A stretch of 64,000 nt of DNA from Paenibacillus sp. FSL R7-0273 (GTDB taxonomy: Bacteria > Bacillota > Bacilli > Paenibacillales > Paenibacillaceae), in NCBI RefSeq assembly GCF_000758625.1, contig NZ_CP009283.1, positions 509,501-573,500 on the forward strand, read 5' to 3'. Below the pieces are notes generated by a model. The model ran no database searches and had not been told where the DNA came from. It saw only the letters and a program-made list of their open reading frames with translations. A program made the position numbers and the translations under genes. Shown one piece after another: positions 8,699-17,519 of the stretch; the first letter of the stretch is position 1, and every line of letters begins with the position of its first letter.

Positions 8699-9718
8699 TC
8701 AGGGATTCATTGCCGGAATAATATGCTGTTCAAGCAGCCTGCGCGGATTCCTCCAGCGGCTTACTGCGCTTTCGGCGGTAAAAACAACTGCAGAATCCAG
8801 CTCAGGCAGCAGCCAGAGCTGCTGGCCCCCGTGGCCGTGGGCGAGTACGTAAGGCTGCCCGCTTATGCGGCCGTTCCAGAACTGGTAGCCGTAATCCCCG
8901 TAGGCAGGATAGCCGTCTGTCTGCTTGCTGAAGGCCTCTTCCAGCCAGCTTTGCGGAATCACCTGCCGTCCCTCATAAAGGCCTCCTCCGAGCAGGCAGA
9001 TGCCGAGCTTGGCTATATCCCTCGAGGTCAGGGAGAGCCCGATGTGCCCCATACTGTGTCCCTCCGGGCTGGGCAGCCAGGCGGTGTGTTTGATGCCAAG
9101 GGGGCCGAACAGATGCTGCCGGGCATAGCTGAATGCATCCTGTCCTGTGCCTTCGCTCAGAATGACAGAGAGCAGATGCGAATCGCTGCTGCGGTACTGG
9201 AAGCAGCCTATATTTTCTGCATCCAGCGGTAAATTAAGAATGAACTGCACCCACCGGCGGCTGCGCTGCAGATTGCGGACAAGCGGCTCGCCAAGTTTGC
9301 TGCCGGTGATCCAGCGGAACCCCGAGGTCATAGACAGCAGATGGCGGAGTGTAAGCTGCATTAGCAGCGGATCAGATGGTGCGGGAAGATAGCTGCGGAG
9401 CGCATCCGGTACGGTGAGATGCGTTCCGGACAGCTCGCCTCTGCCGATGGCGATGCCTGTAAGCAGCGACACAACGCTTTTGGTAGCAGACCGCAGATCA
9501 TTCAGGCTGCCGGCATGATAATCCGCGTAATACTGTTCATATACCAGTTTCCCGCTGCGCACGACAAGCATACTATGCATTTTAGGGTACTCTTTGAGTA
9601 TCGTTTCATGAGCCTGCTCCAGCTGGCTGCTGCCCGTTCCTGTCTCCTCCGGTCTGGCCTGCGCCATCGCAGGCGCTGTATTATAAGGCGAGCTTAGCAA
9701 AGAAATCCGGTTGTCCAT
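8699..9718 (-). CDS. serine hydrolase, beta-lactamase/penicillin-binding fold
   Basis: A class C beta-lactamase-like serine hydrolase. Counting from the ATG with AAGGGAGA upstream (339 residues), the catalytic SxxK is S77-A-T-K80, the second motif is the Tyr at 175 in YRSS, and the third is HGHGG at ~294-298, in place of KTG. There is no signal peptide, so it is probably cytoplasmic. Likely activities are esterase or D-aminopeptidase rather than beta-lactam resistance; this is inference from the family. Confidence 0.9.
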   Translation of the reverse strand: MDNRISLLSSPYNTAPAMAQARPEETGTGSSQLEQAHETILKEYPKMHSMLVVRSGKLVYEQYYADYHAGSLNDLRSATKSVVSLLTGIAIGRGELSGTHLTVPDALRSYLPAPSDPLLMQLTLRHLLSMTSGFRWITGSKLGEPLVRNLQRSRRWVQFILNLPLDAENIGCFQYRSSDSHLLSVILSEGTGQDAFSYARQHLFGPLGIKHTAWLPSPEGHSMGHIGLSLTSRDIAKLGICLLGGGLYEGRQVIPQSWLEEAFSKQTDGYPAYGDYGYQFWNGRISGQPYVLAHGHGGQQLWLLPELDSAVVFTAESAVSRWRNPRRLLEQHIIPAMNP

Positions 9719-9914
9719 AGTGTCTCCCTTCGGTATAGCTGCAGGCACGGATGCACTCCGGGTCAGGAGGATGCAGCCGTTCAGCTTGGGTGCGGATAGT
9801 GTATTTTAACCAAATACCCGCAATCTCACCTGCTGTGGGAGACATAAATTTTCACAAAATTCCATACGCATATTTTACAAGGAAAGGTGGAACTTGGCCT
9901 TGAATATGATACAA

Positions 9915-10123
9915 TAAGACGATAAGGCCCGAAAGGAGTGATTCAGCAAGTGGCTCTTCGGGTAAGTAAAGTGTCAAGATGTCTATACCTTAAGGCGTCT
10001 TACTCTCAGCCCAATTCACGACGAACCTGCTTCACCGGCAAGGCGGACCTCCAGAACTCTGGTACGGCAGTCTAGGCGGATAAATGCAAGCTACGTATGT
10101 GTTACGGTTCTTATCTTGCATTT
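9915..10123 (+). ncRNA. candidate structured leader RNA upstream of the 62-residue gene
   Basis: The sequence TAAGACG at 9915-9921 pairs perfectly with CGTCTTA at 9996-10002, enclosing a second perfect stem, CCCGAA (9928-9933) with TTCGGG (9957-9962). Further down AAATGCAAG (10082-10090) pairs with CTTGCATTT (10115-10123). Together they suggest a folded 5' leader. A possible sigma-H-like promoter (AGGAAAG, 12 bases, CTTGAAT) lies just upstream. I cannot match it to a known riboswitch class. Confidence 0.45.
9950..10075 (+). CDS. possible 41-codon ORF inside the leader
   Basis: A GTG-initiated frame of 41 codons follows AAGGAG at 11 bases (an in-frame GTG at 9938 overlaps the site). The predicted peptide is basic and Ser/Arg-rich with two cysteines and resembles nothing I know. 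It overlaps the stems described for the leader, so it may be a leader peptide or only a chance frame. Confidence 0.25.
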   Translation: MALRVSKVSRCLYLKASYSQPNSRRTCFTGKADLQNSGTAV

Positions 10124-10198
10124 CGAGGTTACGGCGGACTTTTCATCATGCATTCTCAACGGAGCATTCATTTTCAATGTTTTGGGAGGGAACTGATC

Positions 10199-10387
10199 AT
10201 GGCAAGTAAAGGTCATAACGAAGTCAAGGAAAGTCTTAGGGAAATGACACGCATTTTCCGGCCCAAAGATCCCAAGAAATTTGTAAAGGAGTACGTCCGG
10301 AAATATCGGATCACAGGAGGCTATGAAGAAGAGCTGACTATGGTCGTGGAACATGAGATGGGCAGGATTAACTCATCTGTCTCCTGA
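10199..10387 (+). CDS. unrecognised 62-residue basic protein
   Basis: The ATG follows GGGAGGGAACTG at a good distance. The product is small, soluble, highly charged and probably helical (runs such as EVKESLREMTRIF and PKKFVKEYVRKY). It has no cysteines, signal peptide or membrane segment. I do not recognise it. It is preceded by a ~280-base region with several inverted repeats, which suggests regulated expression, and followed by a terminator. Confidence 0.7.
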   Translation: MASKGHNEVKESLREMTRIFRPKDPKKFVKEYVRKYRITGGYEEELTMVVEHEMGRINSSVS

Positions 10388-10454
10388 TCTGCACAGGATA
10401 GTGTTCTTAATTGATGACATGTAATCTGCAACCACATCCATGAGGATTCTCATA

Positions 10455-10498
10455 AACCGTGCCCGGCTGAACGATGCTGCTGGATACGGTTTTTTTTG
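10455..10498 (+). terminator. intrinsic terminator after the 62-residue gene
   Basis: AACCGT (10455-10460) pairs with ACGGTT, extended inside by a CCGGC/GCTGG helix, and is followed by eight T residues. Confidence 0.75.
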
Positions 10499-10575
10499 CT
10501 TACTTTTGCCGGAAATATTGTACATAATCTTGCCGGATAGTCAAGTGGCGTAGTTTAGCCTGTCGCAATATGTAT

Positions 10576-10626
10576 GCGCTTACCAAGTAGTATACTCTAT
10601 TTCTGCAAAATTTGTAAGCGCTATTA
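10576..10626. promoter_or_regulatory. inverted repeat with cre-like halves upstream of the oxidase operon
   Basis: GCGCTTAC (10576-10583) and GTAAGCGC (10614-10621) form a perfect 8-bp inverted repeat 30 bases apart. The right arm, read from 10612, fits the Bacillota catabolite-responsive element consensus with one mismatch; the left fits with about two. Binding by CcpA is inference from this resemblance. Confidence 0.45.
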
Positions 10627-10687
10627 AAGCTGATAATGACAAGCTTTTTTGCTATAAAAAAAGTATTTGTGAACTTGCTGTGAACGA

Positions 10688-10716
10688 TTGACAAAACACC
10701 CCCTCAAACTTATATT
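10688..10716 (+). promoter_or_regulatory. sigma-A promoter of the cta operon
   Basis: TTGACA (10688-10693) and TATATT (10711-10716) are 17 bases apart, about 70 bases before ctaC. Confidence 0.7.
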
Positions 10717-10784
10717 AATAGTGATTGTTATAATTGACAGGAAAATCCTCTGATCTACGAAAACAGGAGAAGCGGGGTTGATCA

Positions 10785-11831
10785 ATGATGAAAACGTGGC
10801 AGGCCGGAAAGCGGCTTCTTCCTATGACTGCAGCGCTTGGACTCATTCTGGCCGGCTGCGGACGGGAGGACCTGTCGGTGCTCAGACCGCAGGGACCTGC
10901 AGCCGAAAGCTCATTTGATCTGATGAAGCTGGCGATTACGATTATGGTTGCCGTACTGCTGGTCGTTTTTACGATTGCCGCCTATGTGCTTATCCGTTTC
11001 CGCCGGAAGCCCGGGCAGCGTGAAGTGCCTGAGCAGGTGGAGGGTAACTTCAAGCTCGAGGTCATCTGGACGGTCATCCCCCTGATTCTGGTGGTCATTC
11101 TTGCTGTGCCTACCGTCAAGGCGGTGTTTGCCGCTGGCAATGATCATGCGGACGATCCGGATGCCGTCAAAGTAAAGGTTACCGGCCACCAGTACTGGTG
11201 GGAATTCGAGTATACCGATTACGGCGTGAAGACGGCGCAGGATCTGGTAATCCCCGCGGGCAAGGACATTGCCTTTGAACTGAGGACAGCGGATGTGCTG
11301 CATTCCTTCTGGGTTCCTTCCTTATCCGGCAAAATAGACACCAACCCTGACGGTACAGTGAACCGCTTCAGCTTCAGTGCGCCAAATGAAGGCGTTTACC
11401 GGGGCAAATGTGCCGAGCTGTGCGGGCCTTCCCACGGCTTCATGGAATTCAAGGTGAAATCGGTTAGTGAGGCGGAATTTGAGCAGTGGCTTGCTTCGAT
11501 GAAGGCTCCTGCTGTGCTGCCGGAGGATCCGCAGCTTGCCGAGACCTTCCGGTCGGCCTGCCTGCGCTGCCATGCCGTCGGCGACCAGGGGCTCGCGGTC
11601 GGACCCGATCTGACGGGATTCGGCTCCCGGGAATCGGTCGCAGGCATTCTGCTGAACGATGATACAGGTGCAGACGGGGCTCCTATTCTCGAGAATCTGC
11701 AGACCTGGCTGCATGACCCGGAAAGCGTCAAGCCGGGCAATACCATGCCTGATCCCAAGGCGGACCTGGGCTTAACGGATGAAGAGATCGACGGCATCGC
11801 TGAATATCTGTCCGGCTTAACACTGGAATAG
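10785..11831 (+). CDS. ctaC: cytochrome c oxidase subunit II with fused cytochrome c domain
   Basis: This subunit takes electrons into the oxidase through the CuA centre. A lipoprotein signal ends in LAGC (Cys25), and two transmembrane helices follow (~50-70, ~94-116). The CuA ligands are H173, C209, E211, C213, H217 and M220. A C-terminal class I cytochrome c has C259-L-R-C-H263 and a distal Met near 321, which makes this a caa3-type enzyme. A purine-rich region (GGAGAAGCGGGG) precedes the two adjacent ATGs. It is the first gene of a ctaCDEF(G) operon of the Bacillus type. Confidence 0.97.
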   Translation: MMKTWQAGKRLLPMTAALGLILAGCGREDLSVLRPQGPAAESSFDLMKLAITIMVAVLLVVFTIAAYVLIRFRRKPGQREVPEQVEGNFKLEVIWTVIPLILVVILAVPTVKAVFAAGNDHADDPDAVKVKVTGHQYWWEFEYTDYGVKTAQDLVIPAGKDIAFELRTADVLHSFWVPSLSGKIDTNPDGTVNRFSFSAPNEGVYRGKCAELCGPSHGFMEFKVKSVSEAEFEQWLASMKAPAVLPEDPQLAETFRSACLRCHAVGDQGLAVGPDLTGFGSRESVAGILLNDDTGADGAPILENLQTWLHDPESVKPGNTMPDPKADLGLTDEEIDGIAEYLSGLTLE

Positions 11832-11881
11832 AGCGGGAAAGTGAATAGAGGAAGCAGCACATTGAAAAGGGGGTACGAACC

Positions 11882-13798
11882 TTGGCTCAAACCGCGCAAT
11901 CCCTGAATCCCGCCCGGCCGCCGCAGGCTGGTCACAGTGTCAGACGCCATACCGGGCTGATGGACTGGATTACCACCGTCGATCACAAAAAAATAGCCAT
12001 CCTCTACCTGTGGGCCGGAGGCTTCTTTTTCGGCATCGGCGGGCTTGAGGCCATTCTGATCCGCATTCAGCTGATCAAGCCGATGAACACGTTTCTGGAC
12101 GCCCAGACGTTTAATGAACTGATTACGATGCATGGGACCACCATGATTTTTCTCGGAGTCATGCCGGTTATTTTTGCACTGATGAATGCCATCATTCCGC
12201 TGCAGATCGGCGCGCGCGACGTGGCGTTTCCTTTTCTCAATGCGCTCGGCTTCTGGACCTTTCTGTTCGGCGGCCTCCTGCTCAACCTCAGCTGGGTTAT
12301 GGGCGGTGCACCCGATGCCGGCTGGACAGCCTACACACCGCTATCCAGTACAACCTACAGCGCTACCCACGGAGTAGACTTCTATACCATAGGCCTGCAG
12401 ATTGCCGGACTCGGCACGCTGATCGGGGGAATCAATTTTCTGGCGACGATCATTACGATGCGTGCACCCGGGATGTCTTACATGCGCATGCCGATGTTCG
12501 CCTGGGCCACCTTTATCACCTCCGCAATTATTCTGTTCGCTTTTCCCGCTATTACTGTAGGGCTTGTTCTTCTCACCTTTGACCGGATTCTCGGAGCAAA
12601 CTTCTTCAATCCTGAGACGGGCGGCAATCCGGTGCTCTGGCAGCATATTTTCTGGATTTTCGGCCATCCCGAGGTGTATATTCTCATTCTGCCGGCCTTC
12701 GGCATCATTTCCGAGGTCATTCCAACCTTTTCACGCAAAAGATTATTCGGCTACAGCTCGATGGTGTTCGCCACGCTGCTCATTGCCTTTCTCGGCTTCA
12801 TGGTCTGGGCGCATCACATGTTCACAACGGGCCTCGGTCCGGTAGCGAATGCGCTGTTCTCTGTGTCCACGATGCTGATTGCCGTTCCGACCGGGATCAA
12901 AATCTTCAACTGGCTGTTTACGATGTGGGGCGGACAAGTGCGCTTTACTACGCCTAACCTTTTCGCTGTGGGCTTTATTCCAACCTTCACGATGGGCGGG
13001 GTGACCGGGGTTATGCTCGCTTCGGCTCCGGCAGACTTCCAGTTTCATGACACCTATTTTGTCGTAGCCCATTTCCATTATGTTATCGTTGGCGGTCTGG
13101 TGCTGGGATTGTTTGCCGGCCTGCATTACTGGTGGCCCAAAATGTTCGGGCGGATGCTAAGTGAAACACTGGGCAAATGGACCTTCTGGACCTTTATTAT
13201 CGGCTTCCATCTGACCTTTTTCGTCCAGCATTTCCTTGGGTTAATGGGGATGCAGCGCCGTGTGTTTACGTACCTGCCGAACCAGCAGTTTGATACGCTG
13301 AACCTGGTCAGTACGGTCGGGGCCGGGCTGATGGGGGTGGGGATGCTGATTTTCCTGTGGAATATTTACATCACCTCCCGTAAGCCTGCTGATGCCGCAG
13401 ATGATCCTTGGGAGGACGGGCGGACGCTGGAGTGGACCATTTCTTCGCCGCCGCCGGAATACAACTTCAAGCAGACGCCGCTGGTACGCGGAATAGATGC
13501 CTTCTGGAAGGAAAAGCTTGCCGGACACCAAGCCATGACCCCGTCCGAGCCGGTCGGCTCCATCCATATGCCTTCTGCGACCCTTCTGCCGTTCCTGATG
13601 TCGGTGGGTATTTTTATCGCCGGGCTTGGCTTCATGTTCAGCCGCGATACGTTCGGAAGTGACGTGCTGGGCTTCCTGTTCAACAACTATATCGTGACCG
13701 GGCTCGGGCTGGTTATTACCTTCGGATCGATGCTGCTGCGATCGCTGTTTGACGACCACGGCTGGCATATTGAGCCTGAAGAGCTGGAAGGAAGGTGA
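11882..13798 (+). CDS. ctaD: cytochrome c oxidase subunit I
   Basis: The catalytic subunit, which reduces O2 and pumps protons. Ligand motifs are all present: low-spin haem His84 (TMHGTTM), CuB His262 with cross-linked Tyr266 (GHPEVY), H311-H312 (AHHMF), and H397/H399 (AHFHYVIVGG) for the haems. It has 12 core transmembrane helices plus two C-terminal ones (~565-590, ~600-625), the extended form seen in Bacillota. Translation begins at TTG behind AAAAGGGGG. It lies 50 bp after ctaC. Confidence 0.97.
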   Translation: MAQTAQSLNPARPPQAGHSVRRHTGLMDWITTVDHKKIAILYLWAGGFFFGIGGLEAILIRIQLIKPMNTFLDAQTFNELITMHGTTMIFLGVMPVIFALMNAIIPLQIGARDVAFPFLNALGFWTFLFGGLLLNLSWVMGGAPDAGWTAYTPLSSTTYSATHGVDFYTIGLQIAGLGTLIGGINFLATIITMRAPGMSYMRMPMFAWATFITSAIILFAFPAITVGLVLLTFDRILGANFFNPETGGNPVLWQHIFWIFGHPEVYILILPAFGIISEVIPTFSRKRLFGYSSMVFATLLIAFLGFMVWAHHMFTTGLGPVANALFSVSTMLIAVPTGIKIFNWLFTMWGGQVRFTTPNLFAVGFIPTFTMGGVTGVMLASAPADFQFHDTYFVVAHFHYVIVGGLVLGLFAGLHYWWPKMFGRMLSETLGKWTFWTFIIGFHLTFFVQHFLGLMGMQRRVFTYLPNQQFDTLNLVSTVGAGLMGVGMLIFLWNIYITSRKPADAADDPWEDGRTLEWTISSPPPEYNFKQTPLVRGIDAFWKEKLAGHQAMTPSEPVGSIHMPSATLLPFLMSVGIFIAGLGFMFSRDTFGSDVLGFLFNNYIVTGLGLVITFGSMLLRSLFDDHGWHIEPEELEGR

Positions 13799-13804
13799 GC
13801 AGGG

Positions 13805-14431
13805 ATGACGACCGTACATGCTGAAGCCGGAAAAAGCGCCCTCCCGCACGAGCCGGAAAAAGCGACGCTGGAGGGGAGGAACAAGGTGCTGGCCTTCTGG
13901 CTGTTCCTCGGCGGTGAGGCTGTGCTCTTCGGAACACTGTTCGCCACCTTTCTGGCGCTGCGCAACTCGACGAACGACGGCCCGTCTGCGGCTGAGCTGT
14001 TCCACCTGCCGCTGGTGGCGGCAGCGACGTTTCTGCTGCTGGCCAGCAGTCTGACCAGCGTGTTCGCCATCCAGGCGATGCACCGGAACAAGCCGGCAGA
14101 GCTGCGTAACTGGCTGATTATTACCGTGGTGCTTGGTGCAGCTTTCCTTGGACTGGAGATCTACGAGTTCAGTGTTTATGTAAGGCATGAGGAGTTCGGG
14201 ATGACTACGAGCGCCTTCAGCTCGGCTTTTTACACATTGGTCGGCTTCCACGGGGCACACGTTGCGTTCGGAATTGTGTGGATTGCCATACTGATCGGGC
14301 AGCTCGCCCGCAAGGGTCTGACTGTAGTCACAGCACCCAAAATTTACGTATCGGCCATGTACTGGCATTTCATCGATGTCGTGTGGGTGTTCATTTTCAC
14401 TGTTGTATACCTGCTTGGAAAGGTGGGCTGA
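13805..14431 (+). CDS. ctaE: cytochrome c oxidase subunit III
   Basis: A 208-residue integral membrane subunit with five hydrophobic helices, as usual for the short Bacillota subunit III. Typical motifs include FHGAHVAFGIVWI and the C-terminal YWHFIDVVWVF. It starts six bases after ctaD, with GGAAGGTGAG as ribosome site at the end of ctaD, and is translationally close to the next gene. Confidence 0.96.
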   Translation: MTTVHAEAGKSALPHEPEKATLEGRNKVLAFWLFLGGEAVLFGTLFATFLALRNSTNDGPSAAELFHLPLVAAATFLLLASSLTSVFAIQAMHRNKPAELRNWLIITVVLGAAFLGLEIYEFSVYVRHEEFGMTTSAFSSAFYTLVGFHGAHVAFGIVWIAILIGQLARKGLTVVTAPKIYVSAMYWHFIDVVWVFIFTVVYLLGKVG

Positions 14432-14434
14432 GCC

Positions 14435-14761
14435 ATGGCGACGGAACAGCATCCGCAGGAGAGCGGCAGCGTGAAGCGCCGTCACCGGCCTGAGGGGCCG
14501 CAGCGGCATATTGTGGTGTTTATCTTCTCGGTGGCGCTGACGCTGATTGCCTTCGCGGCTGTGGCTGCCGGAGGAGTTAACGCCACCTTTGCTGTTATTC
14601 TGCTGCTGGTAATGGCTGTGCTGCAGGTGGTGCTGCAGATGGGCTTCTGGATGCATCTGAAGGACAAAGGGCATCTGCTGCCGGTTGTGTTCATGCTGGG
14701 CGGTTTTTTTATCGCCGGCACCTGCATTGTTATGGCGCTTTACTGGGTGTGGTGGGAATGA
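14435..14761 (+). CDS. ctaF: cytochrome c oxidase subunit IV
   Basis: A 108-residue subunit with three hydrophobic helices, including the QMGFWMHLKDKGH loop characteristic of bacterial subunit IV. It starts three bases after ctaE and completes the ctaCDEF set. It is thought to stabilise the complex. Confidence 0.94.
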   Translation: MATEQHPQESGSVKRRHRPEGPQRHIVVFIFSVALTLIAFAAVAAGGVNATFAVILLLVMAVLQVVLQMGFWMHLKDKGHLLPVVFMLGGFFIAGTCIVMALYWVWWE

Positions 14762-14918
14762 TGTGAAGGAGCGGAGGCGGGCGGAAGCTGCTGCCTCTTT
14801 TTGCTGTGGTAAATCATACCGTATTCAGTTACTCACTGCCTGCCATTTTTAACCTAGCCGTCACTACGAGGCTCTATTTCAAATTCTAGTTCTAGTCCTG
14901 CCGGAGGGGGAGTGACTT

Positions 14919-15839
14919 ATGCTTGGCTTGCAATATTTCAGCTTCGCCGACCTGTGGAGCCCTCTGCTGCTAGCGGCTGTTCTGCTGCTGGCTGCAGGTT
15001 ATCTGGTGCTGGCCGGTCCGCTGACGCAGCGGTTTCCCGGCTCGGCGGAGGTCCCGCTCAGACAGAGAGTGCTGTTTCTTAGCGGATTGCTGGTGCTCTA
15101 TCTGGCCCAGGGCGGCCCGGTCAGCCTGCTGGGGCATATCCTGTTCTCTTTTCACATGGTCAGTATGGCCCTCTCCTATCTGATCGCGGTGCCGCTGATG
15201 ATGCTGGGCATTCCGGAGTGGTGCTGGCGCGCCCTGGTGAGGGTCAATCCGCTGCGGAGGTTATCCTTTCTGGCCCATCCGGTAGTAGCTGCACTGCTGT
15301 TCAACGGGCTGTTCTCGCTATATCACCTCCCGGTGATTCATGATTATGTGATGCTGCATTTTACAGTGCACCGGTTGTATTATGCCGCGCTCTTTGTGAC
15401 GGCTGCGCTGATGTGGTGGACGCTGATTAATCCGCTGCCGGAGAGCCGGCGGGCCGGAGGACCCGTCAAAATCGGCTTCATTTTTCTCAATATGGTGCTG
15501 CTGACACCAGCCTGCGGGCTGATTATTTTTGCGGCTGAGCCGCTTTATGCGACTTACAGTGATCCGGCTGTATGGGCCCGGGCGATGGGCTATTGTGTAT
15601 CCGGTGATCCGGCTGCACTGCTGCAGGCTTTTGGCGGCCCGGCTTTCTTTGGAGGGCTGTCGCCCAAGGCGGATCAGCAGGTCGGCGGGATCGTCATGAA
15701 GTTTATCCAGGAATTTATTTTTGCCTCGATGCTTGCTTATGTGTTCTATCATTGGTATAAAAAAGAGAACGGGCAAGACGATCCGGAACTTTCCGGACCA
15801 TCCGGCGAGCTGGGGGATGGTGCGTTAACCCGGGTATAG
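14919..15839 (+). CDS. ctaG: cytochrome c oxidase assembly factor CtaG (caa3 type)
   Basis: A polytopic membrane protein (about seven helices, 306 residues) of the caa3_CtaG family, needed for caa3 oxidase assembly, probably copper delivery. Conserved histidines and aromatic motifs are present: FSFHMVSM, SLYHLPVIHDY and TVHRLYY. CGGAGGGGGAG precedes the ATG. It lies 157 bp after ctaF, in the same direction, with no obvious terminator between. Confidence 0.93.
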   Translation: MLGLQYFSFADLWSPLLLAAVLLLAAGYLVLAGPLTQRFPGSAEVPLRQRVLFLSGLLVLYLAQGGPVSLLGHILFSFHMVSMALSYLIAVPLMMLGIPEWCWRALVRVNPLRRLSFLAHPVVAALLFNGLFSLYHLPVIHDYVMLHFTVHRLYYAALFVTAALMWWTLINPLPESRRAGGPVKIGFIFLNMVLLTPACGLIIFAAEPLYATYSDPAVWARAMGYCVSGDPAALLQAFGGPAFFGGLSPKADQQVGGIVMKFIQEFIFASMLAYVFYHWYKKENGQDDPELSGPSGELGDGALTRV

Positions 15840-15864
15840 CTGGTAAGCGCCGAGGAGGACAATC

Positions 15865-16329
15865 ATGGATATCTTTACAGTGTTTCCAACGATCAGCACA
15901 TCGTTCATCGTAATCAGTGCGGTGCTGGTGGCGATCGGCTGGAGACAGATCATCGTGGGCAAACGCGAAGCGCATAAGAAAACAATGTTCGCCGCCGCTG
16001 TAGCGGCTACCCTGTTTTTCATTGTGTACATGTCTAGAACAATATTTGTAGGTAATACATCCTGGGGCGGGCCGGATCACCTGTCGACGCTGTATCACGT
16101 CTTTCTGATCTTCCATATCGTGCTTGCTACGGTAGCCGCGGTGTTCGGAATTACCACACTGGTGTGGGGCTATCAGGCTAAATACGCGAAGCACCGCAAG
16201 CTGGGCAGAATCACGGCAGTCACCTGGTTCGTTACAGCTATCACAGGAGTTGCGGTATATGTGCTGCTGTACATATTTTATCCGGGCGGCCATACCAAGC
16301 CGGTCTGGGATGCCATCTGGGGCTTCTAA
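15865..16329 (+). CDS. DUF420 membrane protein (YozB/CtaM-like)
   Basis: A 154-residue protein with four hydrophobic helices and the conserved HKKTM and STLYHVFLIFHI histidine motifs of DUF420. The Staphylococcus homologue CtaM is required for haem-copper oxidase activity, which fits its position as the last gene of the oxidase cluster. CGAGGAGG precedes the ATG. Confidence 0.9.
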   Translation: MDIFTVFPTISTSFIVISAVLVAIGWRQIIVGKREAHKKTMFAAAVAATLFFIVYMSRTIFVGNTSWGGPDHLSTLYHVFLIFHIVLATVAAVFGITTLVWGYQAKYAKHRKLGRITAVTWFVTAITGVAVYVLLYIFYPGGHTKPVWDAIWGF

Positions 16330-16448
16330 TTGTATATTTGCGGCGGCGAATCGGCCTGCACACAGTTACTTCCTTAGGGAGCTGGCTGCTGTGCGGGCTC
16401 TTTTTGTGCAAGGCGGCTGGAGAACGCGGGGGATGGGCTTGAACAAAT

Positions 16449-16890
16449 TAGAGGGAAAAATCCCTTTGATGGTGCCCGCAGGAGGGTGGATTGGCTGAAA
16501 TAGAGGGAAAAATCCCCCTGATGGTGCTCGCAAGAGGGTGGCTTGGGCGAAATAGAGGGAAAAATCCCTTTGATGGTGCCCGCAGGAGGGTGAATGGGGC
16601 GAAATAGAGGGAAAAATCCCTTTGATGGTGCCCGCAGGAGGGTGGATTGGGCGAAATAGAGGGAAAAATCCCTTTGATGGCTCTCGCAGGAGGGTAGATT
16701 GGGCGAAATAGAGGGAAAAATCCCTTTGATGGTGCCCGCAGGAAGGTGAGTTGGGGTAAATAGAGGGAAAAATCCCTTTGATGGTGCCCGCAAGAGGGTG
16801 GCTTGGGCGAAATAGAGGGAAAAATCCCTTTGATGGTGCCCGCAGGAGGGTGGATTGGCCAAAATAGAGGGAGAAATCCTTTTAGTGGTC
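16449..16890. repeat. 52-bp tandem array, nine units, class AGGGAAAAATCCCT
   Basis: Nine units begin at 16449, 16501, 16553, 16605, 16657, 16709, 16761, 16813 and 16865: exactly 52 bases each time. Every unit carries the core AGGGAAAAATCCCT (five-pair stem, four-A loop) or a slight variant, then a GATGGTGCCCGCAGGAGGGTG-like linker with a few changes. It lies between the convergent DUF420 and MBL genes. The lack of unit-to-unit variable spacers excludes CRISPR. Confidence 0.95.
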
Positions 16891-16921
16891 CTCTCTAAAT
16901 TCAGCTTTAACAGCCACGTCT

Positions 16922-17420
16922 GCCAACCAAGCATTCAAACCGCCCGTTCCCTTGTAACCTGACTTTAAGTAGGGCATGCTCCAATTCTCAGTCCGACCAA
17001 CCAGCATTCGCTAACCCCAGACACTATCGATGAAGTTCGCCAACCTAGCATTCGAACCGCCCGTTCCCTTGTAACCTGACTTTAAGTAGGGCATGCTCCA
17101 ATCCTCAGTCCGATCAACCAGCATTCGCTAACCCCAGACACTATCGATTAAGTCCGCCAACCCTACGCCTCTATTAGCCGCGTCCGCCAACACAGCCTGC
17201 GAATCGCCGCCATCCATCTAACTTTGTCTTTAAGTAGCGTATCCGCTACCCTTTGGTCCGAGCGACCAGCCCCTTCACCAACTCCCCCTGCCTTTATCCA
17301 CCACGTCCGCCAACACAGAATCCCAGTTGCCTGTCCCCGTGTAACCTGTCTTTAAGCAGCGCATCCGCCAATCCTCAGTCCGACCAACCAGCACCCGCTA
17401 ATCCCGCTAATCGCAGTTAA
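16922..17420. repeat. tandem repeats of 117-123 bp, decaying
   Basis: Units begin with GCCAAC at 16922, 17039, 17156 (only ~30 bases long), 17186 and 17309. The first two are nearly identical over 117 bases; the later two are more diverged, at a 123-base interval. All contain a TAACCTG/TTTAAG...GCAT segment and a CAGTCCGA.CAACCAGC-like segment. No open frame is conserved across copies, so it looks non-coding. Confidence 0.9.
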
Positions 17421-17519
17421 GCCCTTCTAGTCTCCGCCCGCCACCTCGCCTCTGCCAGCCACCCCCGCCCCCATGCTCTACCGCCCGCCATCCTCCTCGC
17501 AGCCCTCCTGCCATTCCGC

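Noticed and set aside
13241..14674. 477-residue minus-strand frame opposite ctaD/ctaE/ctaF
   Set aside because: It lies opposite conserved oxidase genes; its composition (rich in His, Gln, Arg) is typical of antisense translation.
16449..16890. CRISPR array
   Set aside because: Linkers between the cores are nearly the same in all units rather than unique spacers, and no cas gene is present.
16374..16934. 186-residue open frame on the minus strand across the 52-base array
   Set aside because: The period is not a multiple of three, so the peptide simply cycles through three translations of the repeat unit. There is no ribosome site, and the frame runs through non-coding flanks.
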